From an uncultured Bacteroidales bacterium (GTDB lineage: Bacteria > Bacteroidota > Bacteroidia > Bacteroidales > P3), in NCBI GenBank assembly GCA_937884485.1, contig CALGCG010000088.1, positions 1-21,196 of the forward strand: a DNA stretch of 21,196 nucleotides, written 5' to 3'. The notes below the pieces were generated by a model. The model was given only the letters and a program-made list of their open reading frames with translations, made no database searches and had not been told where the DNA came from. Below are positions 14,572 to 19,774 of this stretch, one piece after another. Position 1 is the stretch's first letter, and each line of letters starts with the position of its first letter. The position numbers and the translations under genes were made by a program.

Positions 14572-14613
14572 TTCTTGCCGTTCTTTTTTACTTATCGCAA
14601 GAAATGCACGCTC

Positions 14614-14622
14614 GGGTTTACT
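14614..14622 (-). promoter_or_regulatory. Late-region junction motif AGTAAACCC, copy 6
   Basis: Exact copy, one base after the U8 run of the terminator at 14624-14672 and about 42 bases upstream of the 14571 start. Confidence 0.5.
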
Positions 14623-14623
14623 C

Positions 14624-14672
14624 AAAAAAAAGCGGACGAAGACCGCAAACCCTCGGTTTGTCTTCGTCCGCT
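14624..14672 (-). terminator. Intrinsic terminator with U8, after DUF4468 gene
   Basis: A perfect 13-bp stem (14631-14643 with 14660-14672), an inner 5-bp AAACC/GGTTT stem across a CGC bulge, and eight T on the minus strand. A second hairpin (CGGCGCG at 14684-14690 with CGCGCCG at 14697-14703) precedes it. Together they should stop transcription from the lysis genes. Confidence 0.85.
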
Positions 14673-14708
14673 GTGCTGTCGTGCGGCGCGCATATCCGCG
14701 CCGTCCTG

Positions 14709-15278
14709 TCAGAAGTCGTCGTCGCCGCCGCCGTCAGCGGCCTTTAGTTTCACTCCCATCGCGGCCATGATTCCGTCGGCTGTTTCCACGATGTCTGCCA
14801 GCAGTATCTCACCGCGCTCGCGTTTGGCGCCTCTGCTCTTATTGACGGATTCTTTTATATCGGCAATCGTCCACGACCGCTCAATGTTGTCGCGGTTGTA
14901 GATGCCGGTCACCGACCCAACCATCACCGTCACCTGTGCACGTCCATCTTTGCACCTCACCTTCAGCGTGAAGTTGCCGTAGCGGTGCCAGCCTGCACCA
15001 AGCAGCGTAGCCCTGAAACCCAGGTAGAACGTGCCCTTGTAAACCACCGTGTGCGTCTCCTGGTTCTGGTAGTCTATGCCCGCCTTCGCCTTGCCGTCAG
15101 GCCCCGTCCAGTCAGTCAGTGCCATCATGGCCCTGTCGTAGAGTACGGCGGCACTCACCGAGTCAACTGTCACCACCTCCTTGCGCTCGTAGGCTCCATC
15201 GGGGGTCAGCTCAATGTCCTGTGCACCTGCCGACAGTCCAGCCAGTAGCAGCGCAAAAATAAATAATACTTTCTTCAT
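14709..15278 (-). CDS. Secreted DUF4468-like protein
   Basis: 189 residues. A clear Sec signal peptide (MKKVLFIFALLLAGLSAGAQD, cleavage likely after A-G-A) is followed by a domain that reads D-S-V-S-A-A-V-L-Y-D-R-A-M-M-A-L-T-D-W, then G-I-D-Y-Q-N-Q-E-T-H-T-V-V-Y-K-G-T-F-Y, Y-G-N-F-T-L-K-V-R-C-K-D-G-R and IERSWTIADIKESVNKS. This order (helix, strand with T-x-x-V-x-x-G, strand with T-L-x-V-x-C-K-D-x-R) matches DUF4468, a TBP-like fold found mainly in Bacteroidota. The tail is Gly/Asp-rich (GGGDDDF). It lies between lysis genes and a strong terminator. An envelope function after prophage expression, possibly superinfection exclusion or lysogenic conversion, is inference. Confidence 0.7.
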   Translation of the reverse strand: MKKVLFIFALLLAGLSAGAQDIELTPDGAYERKEVVTVDSVSAAVLYDRAMMALTDWTGPDGKAKAGIDYQNQETHTVVYKGTFYLGFRATLLGAGWHRYGNFTLKVRCKDGRAQVTVMVGSVTGIYNRDNIERSWTIADIKESVNKSRGAKRERGEILLADIVETADGIMAAMGVKLKAADGGGDDDF

Positions 15279-15286
15279 AGTTCCTT
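15276..15286 (-). promoter_or_regulatory. Stereotyped start site AAGGAACTATG
   Basis: Identical to the sites at 6653, 17507 and 19541; fixes the DUF4468 start at 15278. Confidence 0.5.
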
Positions 15287-15326
15287 GATGTTTTTGAATT
15301 CGTTATCTCATTATATCGTTATAACG

Positions 15327-15914
15327 TCATTTTCGCCAAAATATTTTAACCGCCGCAAAAATAATCAGCCCGAAAATCACCATGCCGCCCACGAACATCC
15401 GCGTCTTCTGCCACCACGTCAGCGGCTTATCCACCTCCTTCACCACCTCCACGGGGTAGGGCTGCGGCACGCTATCCGTCTTCGAAATGTAGAGCGTGTC
15501 GTGCTGCCAGCGGTCGCGCCAGCGAGTGTGCCAACGCTCAATGGTCACCGTGTCGCTCTTCTCGTGGACGTGGATGGAGTCATGCACATAGATGCTGTCC
15601 CATATACTGCTGTAACACATCAGCGTGTCCGTCCTGTGATCCACCACCGACACATACTTCGTCGTGGTGCAGCCCATCAGCATCCAGCCAATCAGCACGG
15701 CAAGGGTGATGGTCAGTAGATACCAGCCTATCACGGTCAGACGGCATGGCGGCTCTGGATGTCTGTCGGTGCCGTCGGTGTCCGGCTCGAAGTTGTCGCA
15801 ATCGTTATGGACAAAATAACAGCGCGTGTCATGCACCTCGCAATAGTCTATACCGTAGGGGTTGTCGATGTTGTGGTGACGGCATTTCCAGCAGTCATAA
15901 ATGTTTCTCTTCAT
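15327..15914 (-). CDS. Spanin-like lysis protein with fused N-terminal Cys-rich domain
   Basis: 195 residues in three parts. Residues 1-45 carry CWKCRHH, YCEVHDTRCYFVHNDC: six or more cysteines and histidines, likely a metal-binding knuckle. Residues 58-80 hold a hydrophobic segment ending LMGCTTTKYV, which looks like a lipobox. Residues 80-165 are a charged, His/Asp/Trp-rich periplasmic-type stalk (DTVTIERWHTRWRDRW, then PYPVEVVKEVDKPLTWWQKTRMF), and a C-terminal membrane helix ends in FWRK. The second and third parts resemble a lysis-region protein common in Bacteroidales prophages that bridges envelope layers. The ATG overlaps the amidase stop by four bases, so the Cys-rich head belongs to the same protein. 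Whether the internal LMGC is cleaved as a lipoprotein signal is unclear. Confidence 0.6.
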   Translation of the reverse strand: MKRNIYDCWKCRHHNIDNPYGIDYCEVHDTRCYFVHNDCDNFEPDTDGTDRHPEPPCRLTVIGWYLLTITLAVLIGWMLMGCTTTKYVSVVDHRTDTLMCYSSIWDSIYVHDSIHVHEKSDTVTIERWHTRWRDRWQHDTLYISKTDSVPQPYPVEVVKEVDKPLTWWQKTRMFVGGMVIFGLIIFAAVKIFWRK

Positions 15915-16369
15915 AATTCATTCAGTTCTTTATATTCTACCTTCGCATCGAAGCAGGGGCACGCCTTGATGCGCTCCCATGGGTCCACGATGCCGTTATG
16001 GTTCAGATCGGGGCTGATGTCACGGTGCCCCAGTATCTCTGCCTGCGGGTAGCGCATCTTTAGCTTTGCCACGAGGTCGTAGAGTGCCATACGTTGTGCC
16101 CCCGTGCGGTTGTCGATGCCCTTGGGATGCTGGCGGTCAATGCCGCCTATCCAAGCCACATGCAGAGCCGTAGCGTTATACCCTTTAACGCCGTTGGCCA
16201 CCTTCTCCTCGGGCCACATACGGATGATGTTGCCGTCCGTCTTGATGACATAGTGATAGCCGGGAGCCTTCCAACCCTTCGCCTTAAACTCAGCACGCAG
16301 CGACTGCTCTGTGGTCGTCGCCTGATAGCTTGCCGTGCAATGCACAAAAATCCGCTTAATTTGTCGCAT
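15911..16369 (-). CDS. N-acetylmuramoyl-L-alanine amidase endolysin (Amidase_2 / T7-lysozyme type)
   Basis: 152 residues from ATG at 16369: MRQIKRIFVHCTAS with zinc ligand His10, GWKAPGYHYVI with Tyr38/Tyr40 near the active site, ALHVAWIGG, then ILGHRDISPDLN with zinc ligand His115, and CPCFD where Cys139 fits the third ligand. The size and motif order equal T7 lysozyme-type amidases that cut the bond between MurNAc and L-alanine in peptidoglycan. There is no signal peptide, so release would need a holin or spanin partner. The longer frame from 16420 runs through the palindrome and is not used. It is coupled by ATGA overlap to the spanin-like gene. Confidence 0.9.
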   Translation of the reverse strand: MRQIKRIFVHCTASYQATTTEQSLRAEFKAKGWKAPGYHYVIKTDGNIIRMWPEEKVANGVKGYNATALHVAWIGGIDRQHPKGIDNRTGAQRMALYDLVAKLKMRYPQAEILGHRDISPDLNHNGIVDPWERIKACPCFDAKVEYKELNEL

Positions 16370-16380
16370 AACAAAAACAA

Positions 16381-16412
16381 TAAGAGAGGCCGCGACGTCG
16401 CGGCCTCTCTTA
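16381..16412 (-). terminator. Perfect 32-bp palindrome, terminator/attenuator before the amidase
   Basis: Left half TAAGAGAGGCCGCGAC (16381-16396) is the exact reverse complement of the right half (16397-16412), with no spacer. On the minus strand it is followed by TTGTTTTTGTT and, 11 bases on, by the amidase ATG. It divides the small-gene block from the lysis and tail genes. Confidence 0.75.
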
Positions 16413-16431
16413 TCAGGCATGATGGCGTCGA

Positions 16432-16440
16432 GGGTTTACT
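16432..16440 (-). promoter_or_regulatory. Late-region junction motif AGTAAACCC, copy 7
   Basis: Exact copy whose TAA is the stop of the zinc-ribbon gene. It is the rightmost copy; none is present in the remaining 4.7 kb. Order is motif, palindrome, amidase. Confidence 0.45.
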
Positions 16441-16756
16441 CCGCCCGATATTTCTCCGGGTGTTTTTGTTTGTCGATGTCCTGTAGCGACGGCTTTTGTT
16501 GCCAGTCGTCACGGTTCTCGTAGGTCAGTTCAAACGGCTCGAAGTTAAAAGAGTCGAAGGGACTGACACCTCCGCAGGTGTCCTTTTCCAGCTCCTCGCA
16601 ACAATGGCTGTGCCTTCCGAGAAATTCTTGTAGCTGCTCGCCTTTCTTTTGCTCAGGAAAGGAGAAAAACCACCCTGAAGTGTTGCATTTGCCCAGCATT
16701 AACTCTTCGCCGCAACCTCGGCAGCGTAGGTACATTCTATTGTGTGCCATAGTCAT
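16436..16756 (-). CDS. Small zinc-ribbon protein, unknown role
   Basis: 106 residues. Near the start comes MYLRCRGCGEELMLGKCNTSGWFF, a C-x2-C knuckle with a third Cys; a second group HSHCCEELEKDTCGG follows near residue 50. The rest is polar, ending in KQKHPEKYRAE. It resembles short zinc-binding adaptor proteins in Bacteroidales phages, with no nuclease or DNA-binding signature. Two starts are possible, ATG at 16756 and at 16750; it abuts the regulator's stop codon. Confidence 0.55.
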   Translation of the reverse strand: MTMAHNRMYLRCRGCGEELMLGKCNTSGWFFSFPEQKKGEQLQEFLGRHSHCCEELEKDTCGGVSPFDSFNFEPFELTYENRDDWQQKPSLQDIDKQKHPEKYRAE

Positions 16757-17020
16757 TCATTCTTTGGTGAGCGTCTTGAGCGGGGCGAGGTCGCTCAGTC
16801 GTGGGTCGATGATGTCAACTGTCATGCCGAGGGCTTCGGCAATGGCCTGGACTGTCTCGAAGGTCACGGCATACTTACCTTTCTCAATCTTCGAGATGTG
16901 TGCGCGTTGCAGTCCTGCCCGCTCACTGAGCTGCTCCTGCGTCAGTCCTGCCAGCTTGCGCAGGGCCATGATGCGGAGCCCGATGCGGTCGCGTGTCTGT
17001 TTCTTTTGTTCGTCTGTCAT
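16757..17020 (-). CDS. XRE-family helix-turn-helix regulator
   Basis: 87 residues. LAGLTQEQLSERAGLQRAHISKIEKGKYAVTFETVQAIAEALGM is a canonical Cro/cI-type HTH: T-Q-E-x-L on helix 2, G-L-x-R-x-x-I-S-x-I-E-x-G-K on helix 3, then the A-x-A-L-G-M closing helix. There is no extra domain, so it acts as a DNA-binding repressor or activator. It is cotranscribed with the small genes (ATGA overlap at 17017-17020). It could bind the inverted repeat at the promoter near 18.95 kb, but nothing in the sequence proves that. Confidence 0.82.
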   Translation of the reverse strand: MTDEQKKQTRDRIGLRIMALRKLAGLTQEQLSERAGLQRAHISKIEKGKYAVTFETVQAIAEALGMTVDIIDPRLSDLAPLKTLTKE

Positions 17021-17310
17021 AGTTGCTTATGTTTTAATTCTTTTACATACTCAAGCAGTTCTTCACATAAATAATCGTCATACTCACCCCATTCGTCTTC
17101 TACCAATCCTATCAGTTCTTCCAGTCGGTGAATGTGTGCGTCTGTTAGTTCCAATGTCGGCTTGTTGATTTCGTCGATAACGGTGATAAGCTCTTTATCA
17201 ACGATGTCCTCCAGGTTGTCGTCATCTATCTCGGCATCGAAGCCGTAGACGGCTATCATGCAGACATTCCTTGCAGCCTCGTAGATTTTCTTTTTGTCTT
17301 GGTCTGTCAT
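17017..17310 (-). CDS. Acidic small protein, unknown
   Basis: 97 residues with strong acidic bias: IYEAARNVCMIAVYGFDAEIDDDNLEDIVDKELITVIDEI, then LTDAHIHRLEELIGLVEDEWGEYDDYLCEELLEYVKEL. It is predicted to be entirely helical. The Glu/Asp-rich make-up is common in early phage proteins that bind or mimic nucleic-acid partners, but no family is recognised. Its stop overlaps the regulator's start. Confidence 0.5.
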   Translation of the reverse strand: MTDQDKKKIYEAARNVCMIAVYGFDAEIDDDNLEDIVDKELITVIDEINKPTLELTDAHIHRLEELIGLVEDEWGEYDDYLCEELLEYVKELKHKQL

Positions 17311-17323
17311 AGTTGTATGTTAT

Positions 17324-17509
17324 TTAGTCAAACTTATGCCCTTTCCTCTCTGCAACATTGGCAAGCATTTCGGCCACGTCAACCATATTCTCTATTATTA
17401 AGTCATCATGGTATTCGTCACGCTTATATTCTTTCCCATTTTCTGTGAAGAACCGAGGATTGGCGCACATATTGATAAGTGCCTGGTGTATAAAACTTGT
17501 TCTTGTCAT
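17324..17509 (-). CDS. Small unknown protein, 61 residues
   Basis: Begins MTRTSFIHQALINMCANPRFF, middle TENGKEYKRDEYHDDLIIENMVD, end AEMLANVAERKGHKFD. A mixed helix-loop protein with no known motif. It starts at an AAGGAACTATG site and is 6 bases behind its upstream neighbour, so it belongs to the early operon. Confidence 0.5.
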   Translation of the reverse strand: MTRTSFIHQALINMCANPRFFTENGKEYKRDEYHDDLIIENMVDVAEMLANVAERKGHKFD

Positions 17510-17517
17510 AGTTCCTT
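17507..17517 (-). promoter_or_regulatory. Stereotyped start site AAGGAACTATG
   Basis: Same 11 bases as at 6653, 15276 and 19541. It overlaps the TAA stop of the gene ending at 17516. Confidence 0.5.
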
Positions 17518-17824
17518 AATATAATGGTGAAATAATGATATTGCCGCGTCGCTCGGGGTGCTCTTCCAGCATGATGTCGGTGTATATCTTGCACTGCTCG
17601 CTGTCACCCTCAAAGAGGCAGTCGCCAGCGCATCCGTCCACTATCTCGTACACACCGCTCCATCCGTAGGCCACGCGCTCCTCGTGGAGCATTTTGTCTA
17701 TGCGGTGCTGCATGTCGTTGTAGGTCATCCATTCGTCTGCATCATTAAAGCTGTCCTTTTTGCACTCGATGAGCGCGTCGCGGAGCATCGTCAGCCGGTC
17801 GAGTTTCGTTGTCGTCGTTGCCAT
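17516..17824 (-). CDS. Small unknown protein, 102 residues
   Basis: Starts MATTTTKLDRLTMLRDALIE, with a helix containing EWMTYNDMQHRIDKMLHEERVAYGW, then DGCAGDCLFEGDSEQCKIYTDIML with three cysteines and a polar C-terminus NIIISPLY. It has a strong ribosome site (GGAGGG) upstream of the ATG at 17824. No family is recognised by eye. Confidence 0.5.
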   Translation of the reverse strand: MATTTTKLDRLTMLRDALIECKKDSFNDADEWMTYNDMQHRIDKMLHEERVAYGWSGVYEIVDGCAGDCLFEGDSEQCKIYTDIMLEEHPERRGNIIISPLY

Positions 17825-17842
17825 AGTCGTGCCCTCCGTGCT

Positions 17843-18190
17843 TTAATATGTTTCGATGTAGATTTCCTGGAAGTCGCCCTGGCGGATGAAGTCGGCCAGC
17901 CAGCGGCAGGCGTCCATGTAGTTGCTGAAATCCTCAAAGAAAGCACCTTCATTGCCACCATCTACGCTGCTGATAAAACCGATATTCACACCATCCATCG
18001 GTGCTTCGGTGTTGCTGCCGTCAGTGGGTTGGAAGTCAACCATGAGATACCTTTCACCACGTTTCTTGTTCTGCTCGATGATGATGCGTGTGCCGTCGCT
18101 GATACATACGGCCATCATCTCGAAGAGGATGTTCTGGTTGTTGTCGCCGTCGAAGTCGGACTTGATGTAGCTTGCAAAATGATTCTTCAT
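17843..18190 (-). CDS. Unknown early protein, 115 residues
   Basis: Alternating strands and helices: ILFEMMAVCISDGTRIIIEQNKK, RYLMVDFQPTDGS, VNIGFISSVDGG, then EGAFFEDFSNYMDACRWLADFI and an acidic end. No motif is identified. It has the same leader (copy 1 of the 55-base repeat) as the next gene upstream, seven bases before its ATG. Confidence 0.5.
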   Translation of the reverse strand: MKNHFASYIKSDFDGDNNQNILFEMMAVCISDGTRIIIEQNKKRGERYLMVDFQPTDGSNTEAPMDGVNIGFISSVDGGNEGAFFEDFSNYMDACRWLADFIRQGDFQEIYIETY

Positions 18191-18197
18191 TGTCTCG

Positions 18198-18255
18198 TTG
18201 GCAGTGTTTTTGCCGAGCTGCCGCCGCTCGTCTTATGGGTTATTTTGTTTAGGTT
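18198..18255 (-). repeat. Leader repeat, copy 1
   Basis: Shares about 55 bases with copy 2 at 18499-18553, including CCCATAAGACGAGC-GGCGGCA-GCTCG, where CGAGC and GCTCG can pair around GGCGGCA. It ends seven bases before the ATG at 18190. Confidence 0.7.
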
Positions 18256-18260
18256 GGTGC

Positions 18261-18491
18261 TTATTTCTTCACGACTGCTTCAACAGGTATAAAATCCATT
18301 GTCTCGAAATACTCCATGTCGTCGCCGGACTTTCTGGCGTAAATCTTGGTGAATTTCACCTCATAAAAAAATTTGTCGTTAAAGATGTTTTTGTGTTTCT
18401 TGACGATGGTGCCTTCTACCTTCTCACCGTCAATCATCGTCACGATCACTTCTGTTCCGCGCTTCAGGATGTTGTTTGCTGTAGTCTTCAT
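18261..18491 (-). CDS. SH3-like small protein, 76 residues
   Basis: Reads MKTTANNILKRGTEVIVTMIDGEKVEGTIVKKH, NDKFFYEVKFTKIY, and ends DFIPVEAVVKK. G-T-E-V-x-V-x-x-x-D-G-x-x-V-E-G-T-I-V-K plus a FFYEVKF strand gives the beta-barrel pattern of SH3/KOW-like folds. This may bind RNA or protein. It carries leader copy 2. Confidence 0.5.
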   Translation of the reverse strand: MKTTANNILKRGTEVIVTMIDGEKVEGTIVKKHKNIFNDKFFYEVKFTKIYARKSGDDMEYFETMDFIPVEAVVKK

Positions 18492-18498
18492 GATCTCT

Positions 18499-18553
18499 TT
18501 GGCAGTGTTTATCGAGCTGCCGCCGCTCGTCTTATGGGTTGTTTTGTTTGGGT
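18499..18553 (-). repeat. Leader repeat, copy 2
   Basis: Second copy of the element at 18198-18255, again ending seven bases before an ATG (18491), with the same CGAGC/GCTCG hairpin. Differences are concentrated near the gene end. Confidence 0.7.
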
Positions 18554-18573
18554 GGGGAGGGTCGCCCCTCCCC
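18554..18573 (-). terminator. GC-rich hairpin after the MutS-like gene
   Basis: GGGGAGGG (18554-18561), loop TCGC, CCCTCCCC (18566-18573): a perfect 8-bp stem 11 bases after the stop of the MutS-like gene. It is not followed by a U-run, so it may be an attenuator or RNA stabiliser rather than a full terminator. Confidence 0.5.
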
Positions 18574-18584
18574 TGGTGGTATTA

Positions 18585-18854
18585 TTATTTGTCGAGAATT
18601 GAAACCTTGCGGCCTGCCCTCAGCAGCTTGGGTAGATTGTATGGGAGTTGGTCTTTGTGAAACCCTGCGATGTTGAGCAGACAGCCCTTGCGGTTGAATT
18701 GTCCAATTCCGCAGATTCCTGAGATTTGGTCGGCGTCCTGCTCGTAAGCCTCGAAGAAGTCGCCATTCTTCACCAGTACGATGTGGTCCCAGTCGCGCTT
18801 GCTGGCCTTGATGCTCTGTACCTCGTTGTAGATGCTGTAATCGTTGCGTGTCAT
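18585..18854 (-). CDS. Stand-alone MutS domain I (mismatch-recognition domain) protein
   Basis: 89 residues. V-L-V-K-N-G-D-F-F-E-A-Y-E-Q-D-A (26-41) matches the start of MutS domain I, including the F-x-E mismatch-wedge motif (F33-F34-E35 in the G-D-F-Y-E-L-F-x-x-D-A context). G-I-C-G-I-G-Q and then LNIAGFHKDQLPYNLPKLLRAGRKVSILDK parallel the P-M-A-G-x-P-x-H-x-x-x-x-Y-L-x-K-L-x-x-x-G-x-x-V-A-I x E/D-Q end. The connector, core, clamp and ATPase domains of MutS (over 800 residues) are absent. It may bind DNA mismatches or distortions, or interfere with host MutS. It is the first gene behind the early promoter. The fold assignment is by motif reading. Confidence 0.7.
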   Translation of the reverse strand: MTRNDYSIYNEVQSIKASKRDWDHIVLVKNGDFFEAYEQDADQISGICGIGQFNRKGCLLNIAGFHKDQLPYNLPKLLRAGRKVSILDK

Positions 18855-18858
18855 TTTT

Positions 18859-18900
18859 TCGTTGCAGAGTTTATAGCGTTGCCCCCGCTGTTAAGTTGTT
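18859..18900 (-). repeat. Leader repeat, diverged copy 3
   Basis: Shares the AACAAC...AGCGGNGGCA...ATAAACNCTGC backbone of the other two leaders, directly before the MutS-like ATG at 18854. It is weaker and gapped, so homology is likely but not certain. Confidence 0.4.
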
Positions 18901-18919
18901 ATCTTTATTATTTCTGATG

Positions 18920-18951
18920 CAAAGATAATGCTATTTTCTGAATTGTGCAAG
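18920..18951 (-). promoter_or_regulatory. Bacteroidales-type promoter for the small-gene operon
   Basis: On the minus strand TTG (in CTTG, 18948-18951) is followed 20 bases later by TATCTTTG (18920-18927), fitting the Bacteroidales -33/-7 pattern (TTTG, 19-21 bases, TAnnTTTG). Transcription would start near 18913 and give a leader of roughly 60 bases into the MutS-like gene. The surroundings are AT-rich, unlike the coding parts. Confidence 0.7.
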
Positions 18952-18964
18952 TATTTACACAATT
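18941..18964. promoter_or_regulatory. Possible operator, AATTGTG-N10-CACAATT
   Basis: A perfect 7-base inverted repeat (18941-18947 and 18958-18964) that spans the -33 box of the early promoter, the position expected for a repressor. The XRE-type regulator at 16757-17020 is an obvious candidate ligand, on position alone. Confidence 0.5.
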
Positions 18965-19022
18965 ATTTTGCAATAAATGTGCTTTTTCTTGCTCTTTTTC
19001 GAACTTTTTTGTGTAACGTACC

Positions 19023-19053
19023 CCGTTTTGCTATCTCGGAGATAGAAAAACGG
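19023..19053 (-). terminator. Interrupted long hairpin at the 3' end of the 170-aa gene
   Basis: CCGTTTT (19023-19029) pairs with AAAACGG (19047-19053), and CTATCT (19031-19036) with AGATAG (19040-19045) around a tight loop; one mismatch separates them. The stem covers the last codons and TAG stop of the upstream gene. It is not followed by a U-run, so termination is likely but unproven. It separates the right-hand genes from the promoter. Confidence 0.55.
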
Positions 19054-19543
19054 AGTGTTTCGGGACGCGGGGTTTCTTCGCATTAGTACCACCAGCTGAC
19101 GGCTCAACGTCTTCGATTTTGCCGTTCTTGACGAAATAGCAGTTAGCGGTCGCGTTGTGCAACTGCACCCATCTGTGCATGTCGATTCGGCTGAGCGAAG
19201 CGTTTGCGTCGGCCTTCGACATGGCTTTCATTTGTTCGTCGGTCATGTGGTTGTCCTTCTTATATCTCACCTTGAATGTGACGTGCAGCTGGTTGCGCTT
19301 CACGCTGATGTGCCAGTCGTCAGCCTTCAGCAACCGCTTCCACTCAGTCAGCAGTTCCTCGTCGTAGTCGTAACGGGTGTTTAGCTGTAACTTAACTCCG
19401 AATCCGATGTCTTCGCCCGTGTTCATGTTGACCAGCGGGGGAATCTCGTAGTCCTTGATAACTTCGCCATCATATTGCGCCTTGATAACGCCAATGGCGG
19501 CGACTGCATCTTTCAGCAGATTGTCTTTTTCTTTCTCGTTCAT
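19031..19543 (-). CDS. Unknown early protein, 170 residues
   Basis: Starts MNEKEKDNLLKDAVAAIGVIKAQYDGEVI; then VKLQLNTRYDYDEELLTEWKRLLKADDWHISVKRNQLHVTFKVRYKK, alternating a helix and two strands; then DEQMKAMSKADANASLSRIDMHRWVQLHNATANCYFVKNGK and a basic end. No catalytic signature is seen. It begins at an AAGGAACTATG site. Confidence 0.55.
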   Translation of the reverse strand: MNEKEKDNLLKDAVAAIGVIKAQYDGEVIKDYEIPPLVNMNTGEDIGFGVKLQLNTRYDYDEELLTEWKRLLKADDWHISVKRNQLHVTFKVRYKKDNHMTDEQMKAMSKADANASLSRIDMHRWVQLHNATANCYFVKNGKIEDVEPSAGGTNAKKPRVPKHSVFLSPR

Positions 19544-19551
19544 AGTTCCTT
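19541..19551 (-). promoter_or_regulatory. Stereotyped start site AAGGAACTATG
   Basis: Fourth exact copy, at the start of the 170-aa gene. Confidence 0.5.
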
Positions 19552-19579
19552 GATTTTAACAATTCGTTAATAAATTCGT

Positions 19580-19723
19580 TTATTCCCGCATCTTAATTGT
19601 TATCTGACTAACCAAATAGTGATCGTTAAAGGATATTTGTGCGCTTGCTACATCGTGGGAAAACATGATTGTCGTTCCTTTTGCCGTGTCAGATGTTTGG
19701 ATAACTTTTACTTTTTCTTCCAT
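19580..19723 (-). CDS. Small ORF, 47 residues
   Basis: Reads MEEKVKVIQTSDTAKGTTIM, then FSHDVASAQISFNDHYLVSQ and a TIKMRE end. Strand-rich, with no motif recognised. It fits neatly between two co-oriented genes, with 36 bases to the next ATG, which supports coding. Family unknown. Confidence 0.45.
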   Translation of the reverse strand: MEEKVKVIQTSDTAKGTTIMFSHDVASAQISFNDHYLVSQITIKMRE

Positions 19724-19774
19724 AATTCGTTCAATTAGTTTAATTTGTTGTCGTTTTGCTCCGGTCGGTGGCGG

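Noticed and set aside
17558..18292. 244-residue plus-strand frame across three small minus-strand genes
   Set aside because: It crosses leader repeats and several coupled minus-strand starts, with no ribosome site of its own.
18198..18553. CRISPR-like repeat pair
   Set aside because: Only two good copies 300 bases apart with a whole gene between them, each tied to a start codon.
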